Shown here one piece after another: positions 1-11,408 of a stretch of 64,000 nucleotides of DNA. This DNA is from Lineus longissimus. Lineage: Eukaryota; Nemertea; Pilidiophora; Heteronemertea; Lineidae. The notes below the pieces were generated by a model. The model worked only from the letters and a program-made list of their open reading frames with translations. It was not told the DNA's origin and searched no databases. The number at the start of each line of letters is the position of its first letter. The stretch's first letter is position 1. The stretch lies in contig NC_088320.1 in assembly GCF_910592395.1 (NCBI RefSeq), positions 13,450,501-13,514,500 of the forward strand, in the 5' to 3' direction. The translations under genes were made by a program, and so were the position numbers.

Positions 1-195
1 ATTAATGATCAAGCTTCATTATACGTTGCCTAGCCTATATTGAAATTTTCTCACTTGATTGACCCCTGAGTTGCCGCCCGTCATGGGCTGTTCAGTTCTG
101 TAATTGTTATTAGGAAGAATTGTCCCAGTTAGTGGTACTTCCGCACAAAATCTCAAACCGGTTCTAAACATGACATAACCTGACTTTCACTACCT

Positions 196-575
196 ATGAG
201 TCATTGCCATACGAGACAAAAAGTTATCAGATTGTGACTTACGGCTGGGAATGATAGGACCCCGACCCCTGGTCACTGCCAAACTTTATATGTGAGACAA
301 AAAGTTACCTGATTGTGACTTACGGCTGGGAATGATGGGACCCCGACCCATGATCACTGCCAAACTTCATACGTGAGACAAAAAGTTACCAGATTGTGAC
401 TCGTGGCTGTGAATGATAGAACCCCGACCCCTGATTACTGCCAAACTTTATATGTGAGACAAAAAGTACCTGATTGTGACTTGCGGCTGGGAATGATGGG
501 ACCCCGACCCATGACCACTGCCAAACTTTATATGTGAGACAAAGAGTTACCAGATTGTGACTCGTGGCCTGCTCC
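196..575. repeat. 81-bp tandem repeat, about 4.7 copies
   Basis: Units begin GAGACAAAAAGTTA at about 214, 293, 374, 455 and 535, giving a period of 80-81 bp. Alternate units resemble each other more closely (ACTTACGGCTGGGAATGATG against ACTCGTGGC), which suggests a 160-bp higher-order dimer. Open frames across this stretch are explained by the repeat and are not called as genes. Confidence 0.9.
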
Positions 576-789
576 TGTTGAAACTCCTACTCGAGCTACG
601 CCCTCAGGACAAAGCCCTACTGCGGCTACGCTCTCAGGACAAAGTGCGACTGGAGCTTTTAGACCGAATGATGTTAATACTAGTACTGCCAGTAGATCTA
701 TTACTGATGTTGTTACTCCTGCTACTATTAAAAAGGATGATGATACCCACGAGTCAGTTAAATTCATTCTTTACATTAGCAAAAACAAA

Positions 790-945
790 GTAGACTTATT
801 CCCAGTTAGCTGATGTAACCTGAGATTTTATAGTACAAATATTTGTGCATTTAATCGTGTTGTTTGATGTTTATTCACATTGTACGTCAACTAACGATAC
901 AGCGCAGTGCGTGCGTGTACCATCTAAACCATGGGAGAGATGCCG
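790..945. repeat. Dispersed repeat, copy A (partner at 28283-28440)
   Basis: A stretch of about 150 bp containing TGTAACCTGAGATTTTATAG, GTTGTTTGATGTTTATTCAC and GTACCATCTAAACCATGGGA recurs in the same orientation at 28283-28440. One copy lies just outside the left end of the first gene-bearing duplication. The other lies just outside the right end of the second. Confidence 0.85.
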
Positions 946-1600
946 CATTGTCCATTGGCTAATCGTCCAGTTGCACGAATTCCCGCTATTTGTGGCAGTC
1001 CATAAGGAGACCAAAATATGATGACGCAATGGATTGCCCCGGTCAGGGAGTCTAGCTGCGTTGTGAAACCGCTGAATGATATGAACCCTACCCTGAAGCT
1101 GCTGATATTTTACAATATCTTTCACGCAATGCATGATTAATTAAAGGAAATATCAGAGTACAGATACGCGTCGTCTGTCTTTAAATTCATGATCCTATAT
1201 ACGGAGAGTAATGCGTCGCCGCCACACAGATGGTTCGCCAAATCCGTTTCATGTAATATTTGGAACAAACTTATCAAATCACCTCTCACCTATGTCTGAG
1301 GCTGAAGAGATCTAGTGCCTCTAGCCTTTCACTGTATACGTAAGATCCCTCATTCCTGTTATTAATTTGGTGAATCTCCTCTGGACCTAAGAGATTAAAA
1401 ACGCATAATCGTGTTTTCACGAAGGAAGAATTGTCCAACATGCCAATGTCCAAACCGCACAACCTGGGGGAAATTAATGATACAGTTTTCAAGGTAGAGG
1501 AAGTAAGCAAGACTTACGAACTTGAATAAACCAGACAAGAATCCCGGTTGACGAAATGAACCCTAGGATCCCTAAAATTCCAGAGGCGTGCACTATGCTA
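946..1600. other. No recognisable gene
   Basis: This stretch between the dispersed repeat and the first palindromic duplication shows no splice-flanked coding exon or family motif. Only short open frames of ordinary length are present. Confidence 0.5.
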
Positions 1601-3500
1601 TTCTAAATCATAGAGTCCATCACAAATGCATGTGAGGAATTCTAGTCCTAGTTCATCCAGAATACAAATCCTGGCTTCTCAAATCCGGGCCCTGTCATCT
1701 AGAGTGCATACCATCCTTACCACTTGAAAAATATCAAGTGAGTAGGAGTGACAGGTTAAAGTTGAAGTCGAGTGTCAATGGAATTTTGAAACTAGTGCAG
1801 TGACGAAGCAGAATTTCCAAGCATTCATGAGAGCTTTGTGCTCAATAACCCGACGCACATCCAGAATAAGCCCTAATAGACCTGGCTACAAATAGTAAAC
1901 CTTGCCCGAACCAACAGCCATTTCAGTCGTTGGACTCCAAGCGTAGTGCAGTAGCATTTTTTCAAAAGGTAAGTGAATTCTGCCAAATATTATCTCATTG
2001 ACATCAGCAGAGGGTAACAACGTAGGAGGGTGGTTCTCCCTGACCAAGTTGTCGCCATAAAGCCATTTCTCTTAAAAAGTTAACAAACGTGTACGTCGTG
2101 GTGTGGTTGGCCGCCCACTTCAAAATCGGTTTACATTGCTGAATTGGTTTAAAAATCATCACATCCACAATGCCGTGATTGTGGCGCAAACAGTCAAGAA
2201 TGCGATTATGTTAGGCACAAAATCAGCATTTAACCGCCTCCATTTGAGTTCATACCCGTTACCTTTGGAGAGGTTACTGATTGCGACCTTGCTAATACTA
2301 CCTACATATAGGCTCTATATACCGGGGCCCTATATATATCAAAATAATCTTAATCCTCAGTTATTGCCTCCTGACATCGGTGAATGATATTTGACGCTGT
2401 TTCAGATGAAATTCACAACGCATGCGATTTTAGGGTTGTTTTCGTGCAAGTCATTGGGGTGCAGCGTAAAAGCAAAAAAACCCACTGCCTCACGCCTTGT
2501 CCAATCAGTGTTAACCTACTGTTACTATGGACGCCACAGACATCTTCTTTTCCATATGTGTGCTCTTTCCATTCCTCATTCGACATGTTGTTTTATACGT
2601 CGAAAAGAGGTGTCTTTGTTCTTCCTATTTTTTGGTCACTTTTTTGCCACGCTCTACGATGCGTGAAAAGTCAATCACAAAGGCAAGGAGAGAAGGTATG
2701 TCTGTTTTGGAGAATGGTTGAGGTATGATCGCTGGTTTAACCAAACCTTCGAAAATAGCTCGAAACACCATCCATCCTTTGGGAGGACTATAGAGTTTCA
2801 TGTTCGCGCACTCGAAGTTCTTCAGCTTTGCGGAATTCTTCATGTGACTCTATATTCGTTGATCGCTCGTAAACACACCACATACTGCTTAAGATCTCCT
2901 GTTTGCTACGGCGATTGAAGCAAACTGGTCTAGTATACATGTATTAATTTTTACGTATTGAGATTTTGGATTTGTTTTAGGGCAGTGCAGTATGGCGTGA
3001 AATGAAAAAGCGTTCCATTCTTTGTCGTAATCCGCGCAAGAGCTTTTGTTCGTTCGTTTTTTTTGCAGGGGGCGTAGAATGACCAAGCCCAGAGGCATTT
3101 GCATTCATTGAGATTTCCACCACATGTTATTACGATTGCAATAACGCACGCAATTCATGCGACTTTGCTATTTTACACCCCACCGCTCGCCAATACACCC
3201 AGACAAACGAGTTTGTTCTGCGATTCAAGCAAACTCGCGTTCGGCGGGGACCGACCTTAACCTACACCCTGATATGGTAGTTTACCACTGAATACGATTG
3301 CGAGAACGCACGTTCACGCCTTTGCTCTATCATGCTTCTATGCACCCAAACCGAGACCAGCAAAAGCTTTTGCTTTGCGACATCGCAAGTGGCAATGCAC
3401 CATATACAATTCAGAAATAGTTATTTCATTGGTATATTTTGTAACACCTACCTTTATCTCTTGACATCGACAGGTATATGACGATAAAGGCTCCAGCCCA
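1600..3500 (+). repeat. Left inverted arm of duplication copy 1
   Basis: This arm is the reverse complement of about 9650-10998 with indels. For example, GTCAATGGAATTTTG, CGTTGGACTCCAAGCG and AAAAGGTAAGTGAATTCTG at 1770-1985 match the opposite strand at 10700-10960. CCATATACAATTCAGAAATAG at 3398-3418 matches the opposite strand near 9740-9760. The arm is longer than its partner because it holds insertions of about 0.5 kb. Confidence 0.85.
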
Positions 3501-3568
3501 ACTGACAACAGTGTCAACACTCGTACAGTTTTATGTGTGCTGTCATTGAGGGTGTGTTTTTCAGTCGA

Positions 3569-3600
3569 GGGGCGGGGGAGTTATTGAGCTCTTATAATTA
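3569..3600 (+). promoter_or_regulatory. Possible core promoter of peptide gene copy 1
   Basis: A GC-box-like GGGGCGGGG (3569-3577) and a TATA-like TATAAT (3593-3598) lie about 230 bp upstream of the peptide-gene ATG, and both are conserved in copy 2. That would give a short uninterrupted 5' leader. The placement is inferred from spacing only. Confidence 0.3.
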
Positions 3601-3826
3601 CGTGCCTATGGTGTATACTGGTACATTGTGTCGACAGTTAAAGCAGGGAGATACCTTGTTATAGACATCAACGAAAAACCAGACTCATTCGTATCCTCCT
3701 ACCCTCGCACACATTCGGTTGTTAGTGTCGAGTGTTGGCCTGCAAGAAGCTCAAAAATCTCAGTTTCCTCTTTTTGCTACATTCCAGGAAGTTACGTCTC
3801 TCTAGCAAATATTTCTGACTGAAAAG

Positions 3827-6800
3827 ATGAAGACCATTTGTGTCCTGTTCGTTCTGGTGGTGATCTTCTCCTTGGTCCTTGGTAGGTATACATAGAACGC
3901 CCCGCAATGAGCGATTTAATCGTTGTACCTATGATTATAATCGCTGCTATATGTGCGACAAAAAGATCTCACGCCTGCGGGTAAAACGGCTACTGAATCG
4001 CTAGGTTTGAGATAATTTTCTTCATCATGATATCAATTTCATGAAAGAGTACATATTTTAATCTTTGTGATCTTAGAGCCCAACATCATAACTGCCTTAT
4101 CCTGCGGAGATCAGGGGTTTTTCTTATAATGCCCCCTAGTCTGATCGGGGCGAATTCTTCCTCCAATATCGGCTCAGGCTCGTCGAAAGGTGGACCGAAA
4201 TTGCGCGCTGACTTTATTTACCACGAGGCGAGAGACAGTGCTTTTGGGCGGGGTATAGGTTTGATTAATTACTTGGCATGCGATTGTGACAAGGCATGCG
4301 ACAGTGCATTTGTTATTTCACAGGGCTTTTTCAGCTGACACTGTATTCAAACAATGCAAAACCGCATGCGTGTTGAAATTCATGGGACCAAGTCTAAATA
4401 CATTTGGTGACGCGATTCAGCTCCCATGTATTTCACAACTCATTCGATTTTTCGCATTGCCTCGGTGCAGTGCGGCGCAAAATGACAAAGCAGTGTATGC
4501 CCGGTCGCAATCGCAATTACCTTACCCCAAATTTACATCCCTTACCGAACACCTGAATTATCATATCCCGTCTATCTAGCACATGCAGGAGATAATGTCG
4601 AGGAAGGATTGAATGAAGAAATGGATCTGGAAAAAGGGTAGGTTACACAGCCTTTGGGTTCCTCTCTCTCGCTTGTTCTATTGGTGGCGTCAGAGTGAAA
4701 ATGGCTTTTGGTCATACACAAAGAGATTTCAAACAGCATCCTCCGTAATCTGTCCACGAAGGTTCCTCCTACCTTGAACCAGAATTAGCTATTTGCCCCC
4801 CCCCCCCCCCCCCCTGCTACCAATCAAACTACGGTAGTCATGACTGTTACAGCTTGATCAATGCATCCTTGATATATATATATATATATACGCAAGTGCG
4901 TATTATATGCGTATATATGCGTATATATGGACCTCGCCTCCTCTTATCCACGCTAATAAGGAATTTTCGCTATCCCGTACCGCCGAAAAAATCACCGAAA
5001 AAGAACCCATTCCTGCCTATGACGTCATCAGTTTTCGTGAAATATTCCCCGATCTCGAGTCGGTCTCCGTGAAAAAAGCGCTGTATCTCGGCCGCTATTT
5101 CGGGATCGGGAACTATTACTACGAACACCAACTCTCGTTATTCTCTCGGAAAACTCTCGAAATCTGCATCGGTCACGAAATCTCTCGTAAAACACTCGTA
5201 AAGTGCAGGGACGCTTAATCAGATTACACGCCCAGTGGCGATCCCTCTCGTAGAGTCTCGAGTTCTTGAATTCCGTGACCTTTCGTAAGTTTTTCGATAC
5301 CTTTCGACAGTATAATCTATTAAACGGTTACTGTCATGTTGGTTTGCAGGGGGCGCGATAAGTCCGACCATTATGATCAGCGGGCTCGATATTTATGATA
5401 GTTGTCAGATCCACAATGAAACATAGGTGGCGGATAAGTTTTGCCGTTGCCTATATTTTGTAAAAAAAATATCTACGTGCACCACAAGCAACTGAGACAG
5501 CGTTAGTTAAAGTGCAGAGTGACATTCTGATGAGGATGAATAAGCAAGAAGTGTGTTTGCTTGTGATGCTTGACCTTAGTGTGGCTTTTGATACTGTTGA
5601 TACCACTGTTCTCCTTGAAACCATGAACATGGATTTCGGAATATCTGGATCTTGCCTCAAATGGCTGGAGTCGTATCTCAACAGTCGGAATCAGCGGATT
5701 GTTATTAATGACTCAGTCTCAACTAAATTTGTCCTCAAATGTGGTGTTCCTCAGGGCAGCTGCCTAGGGCCAATTTCATTCTTGTTCTACGTTTCGCGCC
5801 TCTATCACGTGATATCCCGACATCTACCTGACGCTCATGGATATTCTGATGATAATCAGTTATATCTGTCTTTTCGCCCACTTCCGACTTCTGTTGAATG
5901 CGATGCGGTGAAGGAGGCTGAGAACTGCGTTCGTGATGTAAGGGCTTGGCTTATCACAAACCAGCTGTTGATTAACGATGTGAAAACTGAATTTATCATC
6001 ATTGGTTCCCGCCAACAATTGCTCAAAGTAAACATTGACTCAATTAAAGTTGGTGTGACTGATGTGAGCCCTGTCAAATGTGCGAGAAATCTCGGCGTAT
6101 GGTTTGATTCTAATATGAATATGGAAGCCCACGTACGCAAAGTGTGCTCAAAGGCCTTTCGCGGATTTTATAACATCAGACAAATTCGGAAATTTCTTAC
6201 TGAGGACACCACCAATATTCTTGTTCATGCTTTCGCAACTGCCCATCTCGACTACTGTAATGCTGTTCTATATGGCATTACTGACAAGCAGTGTAGTCGG
6301 ATGCAGAAGGTTTTGAATGCTGCTGCATGGGTTGTATGTCTTGTGCCTCACTTTGACCATATCACTCCGGTACTTGTACATCTACACTGGCTACCTGTTA
6401 AGTACAGGATAATTTTTAAGGTCTAACTTCTAATGTTTAAGGCCCTCCAGGGTAATGCTCCTCAGTACCTGGTTGATATAGTCAAGGTCAGGCAACCATT
6501 GTCTCATCATTGATTGCGTGGTGACTCTGAGCTATTGCTTGTGGTGCCGGTTACGCGTTGCGTAACTTTTGGGGACCGGGCTTTTTGTCTCAAGGTCAGG
6601 CAACCATTGTCTCATCATAGATTGCGTGCTGACTCTGAGCTTTTGCTTGTGGTGCCGGTTACGCGTTGCGTAACTTTTGGGGACCGGGCTTTTTGCTCGG
6701 TTGCCCCCAAGCTTTGGAACAATCTCCCCAGGAGTATTAGGTTGGCAGGAAACATCGGCCAGTTCAAATCACTCCTTAAGCGTCATTTTTAGGGGGGGTG

Positions 6801-8092
6801 CGCTCGAGAATATGCCTTGCATAGCCGAGCGCTATATAAATCCTCTAATAGTATAATATTATAAGCAATTCATTTATTGAGTGTCCTTCCTGGGCGGGCT
6901 CTTCTCATATGTTGTTCATAATTATGTTGATGACAATCGATGCGGTTAATTAACGTGTTGGCCTTTGATGATTCCAAATAAACATTAAGAAATAAACATT
7001 AACCTGATTAAGAGTGTTATTGAAAAACAAAAATCGATATTTGGTCGCAATGCATGGCATGAGTGGGTCCATATCACACCGTTGACGGTCGCTATTCAGT
7101 GTGATTCGAGTTTAGCAAAGTTCATATGTAGGACGGGCGATGGGAGACCGATTCCTCGCGCCAGTATATTGTACACTTTTTTCCGCGCTTCACGTTGGCA
7201 AGGCGGTGATAGACTGGCGCGTCGACATAGCGTTTTGTATTAGTAGCGCTGTGCTGCAGAAATTACCAGTAAAAACGTCAGTCTGTCACTACTGCAGCCT
7301 CTGAACAGACAACATCTTAAAACCACCGAATGCCACGACCTTTTTATACACATGTGAAATAAAACCGCAGTATCAACAAATGGTTCATGATATTTGTTGC
7401 TCGGGTGGTGCATTAGGCAACAAAACGGCAAAATAGCTGTCAATCACATTATCATTTAGCTATTACTGTCAAAGACCCTAATTCGTCGGTGATTATCTCG
7501 CAAATACCACATCGGATTATCACACCAAACTACTCATTTCTTTTTTGGATCATTCAACATAATAAGACTTATACGAACAACACTGAATGACCACAACTCC
7601 CTGATGTCAGGTAATGCGTGTAATGCCTTTAATGTGTGTCTATAGAAATGTTCCTTTGGAGCTAAAAATACAATCGCCCCTACAGGTTTTCTTTTTTATC
7701 TAACCAACAATAAACTTGAAAGGGCTACATACACCTTACTTTTCCACTTTTTCTTTTAGCAAACTATGAACTTTCGAGGATCTAAGTTTCATTTCATGCA
7801 ATTATCAACCGAACGCTTTGCAATCATATTACATCGAAACGTAATCTTTAATTTTATATTTAGAATGTGTATGTGGTTCGTTTAGATTGGCTTGTTTCAT
7901 TTGGCTCGTTTTAACATTTACATACTACCGCTTGGGGAAGCCTGTGACTAAAACGTTGATTTTACCTTTTTCAGCAAAGAGTTCCTGAAAGTCCGCAAGC
8001 GTTATGCCTGCAGTAAACATAGCGACTGCGATAAGTCAAATGGTGGACCCGGAGGAGATTGTGTTTTTTGGACCTGTGCACCGGGAAAGTAG
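3827..8092 (+). CDS. Secreted four-cysteine peptide precursor, copy 1 (two exons)
   Basis: Exon 1 is 3827-3885 and encodes a hydrophobic signal peptide starting MKTICVLFVLVV and ending FSLVLG. It is followed by donor AG|GTATAC. Exon 2 is 7975-8092, after a pyrimidine-rich TTTTTCAG acceptor. The exons join in phase (two bases plus one, giving Ser). The predicted precursor has 58 residues: a signal of about 19, a short propeptide ending VRKR, and a mature part of about 29 residues with four cysteines spaced C-x5-C-x10-C-x4-C. It ends APGK before TAG, and the Gly-Lys end could be trimmed and amidated. An AATAAA follows 92 bases after the stop. The 4.1-kb intron contains a sense-oriented truncated LINE. 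I recognise no family. A host-defence peptide, toxin-like peptide or neuropeptide are all possible. Secretion is well supported, and the function is unknown. Confidence 0.7.
4796..4890. repeat. Poly-C tract and TA microsatellite
   Basis: A run of about 18 C (about 4797-4814) is followed by a (TA)n stretch near 4873-4889. The same pair occurs in copy 2 at about 21262-21352 with different lengths, as expected for slippage after duplication. Confidence 0.85.
5100..5345. repeat. Dispersed CTCTCG-rich repeat
   Basis: The motifs CAACTCTCGTT, AAACTCTC, AATCTGCATCGGT and ACGAAATC recur at 21562-21800 (part of the duplication). A diverged version lies at about 48955-49250, in the centre of the large inverted array. 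The 103-residue frame crossing it is conserved only because the repeat is duplicated. Confidence 0.6.
5470..6865 (+). mobile_element. 5'-truncated non-LTR retrotransposon (CR1/L2-like), copy 1
   Basis: The reverse-transcriptase frame runs through 5512-6426. Visible RT blocks in order are MLDLSVAFDTVD, GVPQGSCLGPISFLFY, the catalytic box GYSDDNQLY (YADD is usual) and FIIIGSRQQ. A C-terminal part carries LDYCNAVLYG and, after a stop at 6424-6426, LWNNLPRSIR...FKSLLKRHF. The 3' end has the AGCGCTATATAAAT tail typical of CR1/L2-type elements. The endonuclease and fingers regions are missing, so it is dead on arrival. It lies in sense orientation inside the intron of the secreted-peptide gene. A 108-bp (36-codon) in-frame tandem duplication at 6483-6698 is present here and absent from copy 2. 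Confidence 0.85.
6483..6698 (+). repeat. 108-bp tandem duplication in the LINE
   Basis: CAAGGTCAGGCAACCATTGT begins at 6483 and again at 6591. The duplicated segment is a multiple of three and keeps the frame. The corresponding place in copy 2 (22946-23055) has a single unit, so the event followed the segmental duplication, or copy 2 lost one unit. Confidence 0.85.
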
Positions 8093-8183
8093 TTGTGTTC
8101 TCCAATCCATCTGCGTACAGGGTTCCATATATTATCAAACTATTGATATCATCTGTCTGTACGAATGAAGACATCTTTGGAGC

Positions 8184-8189
8184 AATAAA
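8184..8189 (+). terminator. Polyadenylation signal AATAAA, peptide gene copy 1
   Basis: AATAAA lies 92 bases after the TAG stop and is followed by a GT-rich stretch (GTGTTCTGTGTGTTAG), the expected arrangement for 3'-end processing. It is conserved in copy 2. Confidence 0.7.
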
Positions 8190-8869
8190 GTGTTCTGTGT
8201 GTTAGTCCATGGTCATGTCCTCTTCTTCTTTTTATCATGGTTAACAATATACAGCCTCGTCCCAGGTCATTATATGCGCCTGCGCCAATTCCTCATAGAA
8301 GGTTGGATTGTTGCCTCGTCATGAGATCTCGCAAGGAGGCTCGTGTTTTACCAGGCTGCGAAAACGTTCTTCAGTCCAATAGAACCGAAGTTCGACTGTT
8401 CAGTCCACATTTTATGATCTCGTCCTAATTTTGTTCTCTTGACGTGGAGTGGCAAGGGATACTGGAGACGCAGTAACTGGTTTTATTCAAAAGAAGATTC
8501 TCAGGTCATTATTTCTTGTTTCCTACTTCTCGAGACCAAACTCGGTATAATTTCTGTGTTTCTGTGAGTGAAAATTTCCCCTATGATATATCAGACATCG
8601 AATGGTTGTCGTGAATAGGGGAACAAAAAGGTTAACACTGAAATACGGGAAACACAGAGATGTTTCATGCCTGAGCTCCACTTGGCTTAGGCCTGACTAG
8701 AACAGTCGGCATATCCCAATACAGAAGAATTGCATTCGTTCCCGAACGAGAGTTGTCTTAAATTATTGTCATTTTCGCCTGTATAAGTATGTAAGCTGAG
8801 GCGGTTCGTCCATATGCCACGAGAGCCAAGGGAACACTAGCATATGCCATCTTGCAGGGCTCAGTAGAG

Positions 8870-9120
8870 ATAGCCGCCATCGCGGCCTTCCAAAGAGCGG
8901 GTGGATAACGTGACGCACTGGAATGAAAGACCCCTCGCCGAGGACACAACCGCGTGGTGTCGCATCTTTAACAGCTTATTGTCGCCCCAATGGCCGCATG
9001 GCTGCGGGACATGATGATGATGATGAAGAAGAAGTATTGTATTCAGTTTATTTACTATTGAGTATTTTGAACTATTTCCTACTCGGGCTCGGCTACAAAA
9101 CACGAAAGTTCCTCAAAAAA
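8870..9120 (+). pseudogene. Possible LINE ORF2 C-terminal remnant
   Basis: Plus-strand frames read WNERPLAEDTTAWCRI and then, shifted, PNGRMAAGHDDDDEEE. They resemble the end of some non-LTR retrotransposon proteins followed by an acidic (GATGAA)n run. The same sequence occurs at 25230-25480 in copy 2. The match is by eye and weak. Confidence 0.3.
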
Positions 9121-9649
9121 TAAGCCAGGGCTGACATGCTCACGAAAGGAGTCATTGACTAGTAGACTGACTCAGGTTTTTAAATTGTACTAGCTCAGTC
9201 GACCTGTCAATGGAAGGAACCGTCAGAAATCTTCTGCCGCCCTGCTACCTGATATTCGTGTTATAAAACCAGTTCTCCCGAGAGCATGCAGATACCCAGG
9301 GAACTTTCAGCCGACAAGATCACAACGAAGACTACCAATTTCCAATCTTATTTCAATTTACCGATCTTGTCATTTCAAGGCAAGTTACTTAAAAAACTTC
9401 CATAATCATATTTCGACTATTCTTTCAATTTAAAATACTCGATTTATAGAAGACCTCCCAAAAAATACATTTTTTATACAATTTATATACAATTTTCCAA
9501 TGAACATTCATGCATTAACTGAAAGGTTTTATCTTAACTTCTATGCCGCGTGCATCACTTGGCAATTTCCATTATTTCTCCATCCAATATAATCTGAAGT
9601 GCTGGTTCGGTTTGGGTGAACTGAAGCATAATAGAGCAAAGGAGTTTTT

Positions 9650-10998
9650 ATTTTCATGTATCTGTCGAAGTTCAGGGATGAGGTGGGTTTTAACTGAAAC
9701 AATGCCAACATACGCGATGTTGCGAAAAATGCCAATACAATAACTATTTCTGCACTGTATATGGTGCACTGCCACTTGCGATGTCGGAATCGCATTTATC
9801 CACTTCCAATGGCGCAAAGCAAAAGCTTTTGCTGGTTCGGTTTCGGTGAACTGAAGCATGATAGAGCAAAGGCGGGCACGTGCGTTCTCGTAATTTCATT
9901 CAGTGGTTACCTACCATATAAAGGTGTAGGAGTTAGATATATATATTGTCGCCGAACGCGAATTTGCTTGAATCGTTTGTCTGGGTGTTTGGGCGAGCAG
10001 TGGAGCGTAAAATAACAAAGCCGTATGAATTGCGTGGGTTGCCGCAATCGTAATTTCATGTAGTGGAAACCTCAATGAATGCAAATGACTCTTGGCATCG
10101 TCTTTTTGCGCCCCCTTAAACAAACCGAACGGACAGAAAACGACAACGCATGCAATGCTTTTTCAATTTACGCCACATTGTACTGCCCTAAAACAAATCC
10201 AAAATCTCAATACGTTGAAATTCACACGTATACTAAACCAGTTTGCTTTCATCGCCACAATAAACAGGGGATCCTTAGCCGTCTGTGGTGTGTTTACGCC
10301 TGATCAACCAATATAAAGTCACATGAAGAATTCCGAGAAGCTGAAGAACTTCGAATGCGCGAACATGGAGCTCTATAGTCCTCCCAAATGATGGCTCGTG
10401 TTTCTAACTGCTCTCTAAGGTTTTGTCAAAGCAGCCATCATACCTCAACCATTCTCCAAAGCAGTCATGCCTTCTCTCCTTGCCCTGGTGATTGGCTTTT
10501 CATGCATCGTAGAGCGTGGTCTAAAGCGTAGAGCATGGATAAGATGAAAAAAGAACAAAACCACCTCTTTTTGACGTACAGAATAACATGTCGAATGAAG
10601 AATAAAAAAAAGGACTAGTATGGAAAAATAGCTTTGTGGTGACACATTGGTCAGGGAGAACCTCCTTCCTACGTTGTTACCCTCTGCTGATGGCAATGAG
10701 AGAATTTTTGGCAGAATACACTTACCTTTTGAAAAGATGCTACCGGACTACGCTTGGAGTCCAACAACTGAAATGGGTGTTGGTTGGGGCAAGGTTTAGT
10801 GTTTGTAGCCAGGCCTAGCAGGGCTTATTCTGGATGTGCGTCGGGTTGTTTAGCACAAAGCTCTCGTGAATGCTTGGAAATTCTGCTTCGTCACTGCAAT
10901 ATCTGCAAAAATCCATTGACACTCGACTTCAACTTCAACCTGTTACTCCTACTCACTGACATATTTCCAGTTGTAAGGATAGGTATGCACTCACGGTG
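9650..10998 (-). repeat. Right inverted arm of duplication copy 1
   Basis: This is the reverse complement of 1600-3500 (see that entry). It contains internal direct repeats of the type GCTGGTTCGGTTT...TGAACTGAAGCAT (about 9602 and 9834). The arm ends at 10998, immediately before the tandem hairpins. Confidence 0.85.
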
Positions 10999-11007
10999 AG
11001 AGGGCCT

Positions 11008-11140
11008 AGGCACCTATTCCATAGAGGTATACGGTATACTACACTATACGCGAACAATGGCTTCACAAAGGGTGCATGACCATGAAACTATTGTTCGCGT
11101 ATAGTGGAGTATAGGGTATAGCTCTATGGAATAGGTGCCT
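11008..11140. mobile_element. Palindromic foldback element, unit 1 of 3
   Basis: A 133-bp hairpin. The arms are about 57 bp, starting AGGCACCTATTCCATAGAG and ending with the complement, with around 5 mismatches. They surround a loop of about 20 bp containing CACAAAGGGTGCATGACC. No coding potential. It looks like a foldback MITE. Confidence 0.85.
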
Positions 11141-11141
11141 A

Positions 11142-11274
11142 AGGCACCTTCTCCATAGAGCTATACTCTATACTACACTATACGCGAACAATGGCTTCAC
11201 AAAGGGTGCATGACCATGAAACTATTGTTCGCGTATAGTATAGTATAGGGTATAGCTCTATGGAATAGGTGCCT
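11142..11274. mobile_element. Palindromic foldback element, unit 2 of 3
   Basis: The same 133-bp hairpin, separated from unit 1 by a single A. It differs by a few substitutions (for example CACCTTCTCC in the left arm). Confidence 0.85.
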
Positions 11275-11275
11275 A

Positions 11276-11408
11276 AGGCACCTATTCCATAGAGGTATAC
11301 GGTATACTACACTATACGCGAACAATGGCTTCACAAAGGGTGCATGACCATGAAACTATTGTTCGCGTATAGTGTAGTATAGGGTATAGCTCTATGGAAT
11401 AGGTGCCT
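11276..11408. mobile_element. Palindromic foldback element, unit 3 of 3
   Basis: The third 133-bp copy, again separated by one A, so the array has an exact 134-bp period. Unit 3 resembles unit 1 more than unit 2 in the left arm (GAGGTATACGGTATACTAC). Confidence 0.85.

Larger units (their letters stand above)
1600..11000. repeat. Segmental duplication, copy 1 (internally palindromic)
   Basis: About 9.4 kb matches 17.88-27.37 kb in the same orientation at very high identity, with an offset of 16,470 bp at the left end and 16,358 bp at the right end. The outer parts are inverted repeats of each other, so the unit is a long stem with a loop of about 6 kb. The loop holds a secreted-peptide gene and a LINE. 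The right end stops abruptly at the hairpin repeats starting at 11008. The left end fades near 1600. Confidence 0.9.

Noticed and set aside
196-575. CRISPR-like regular repeats
   Set aside because: Whole 81-bp units are tandem without unique spacers, and the context is eukaryotic.
4907-5218. 103-residue open frame, nearly identical in the second duplication (21369-21680)
   Set aside because: It lies in a dispersed CTCTCG-rich repeat found again at about 48955. Conservation is explained by the recent duplication, and there is no splice or motif support.
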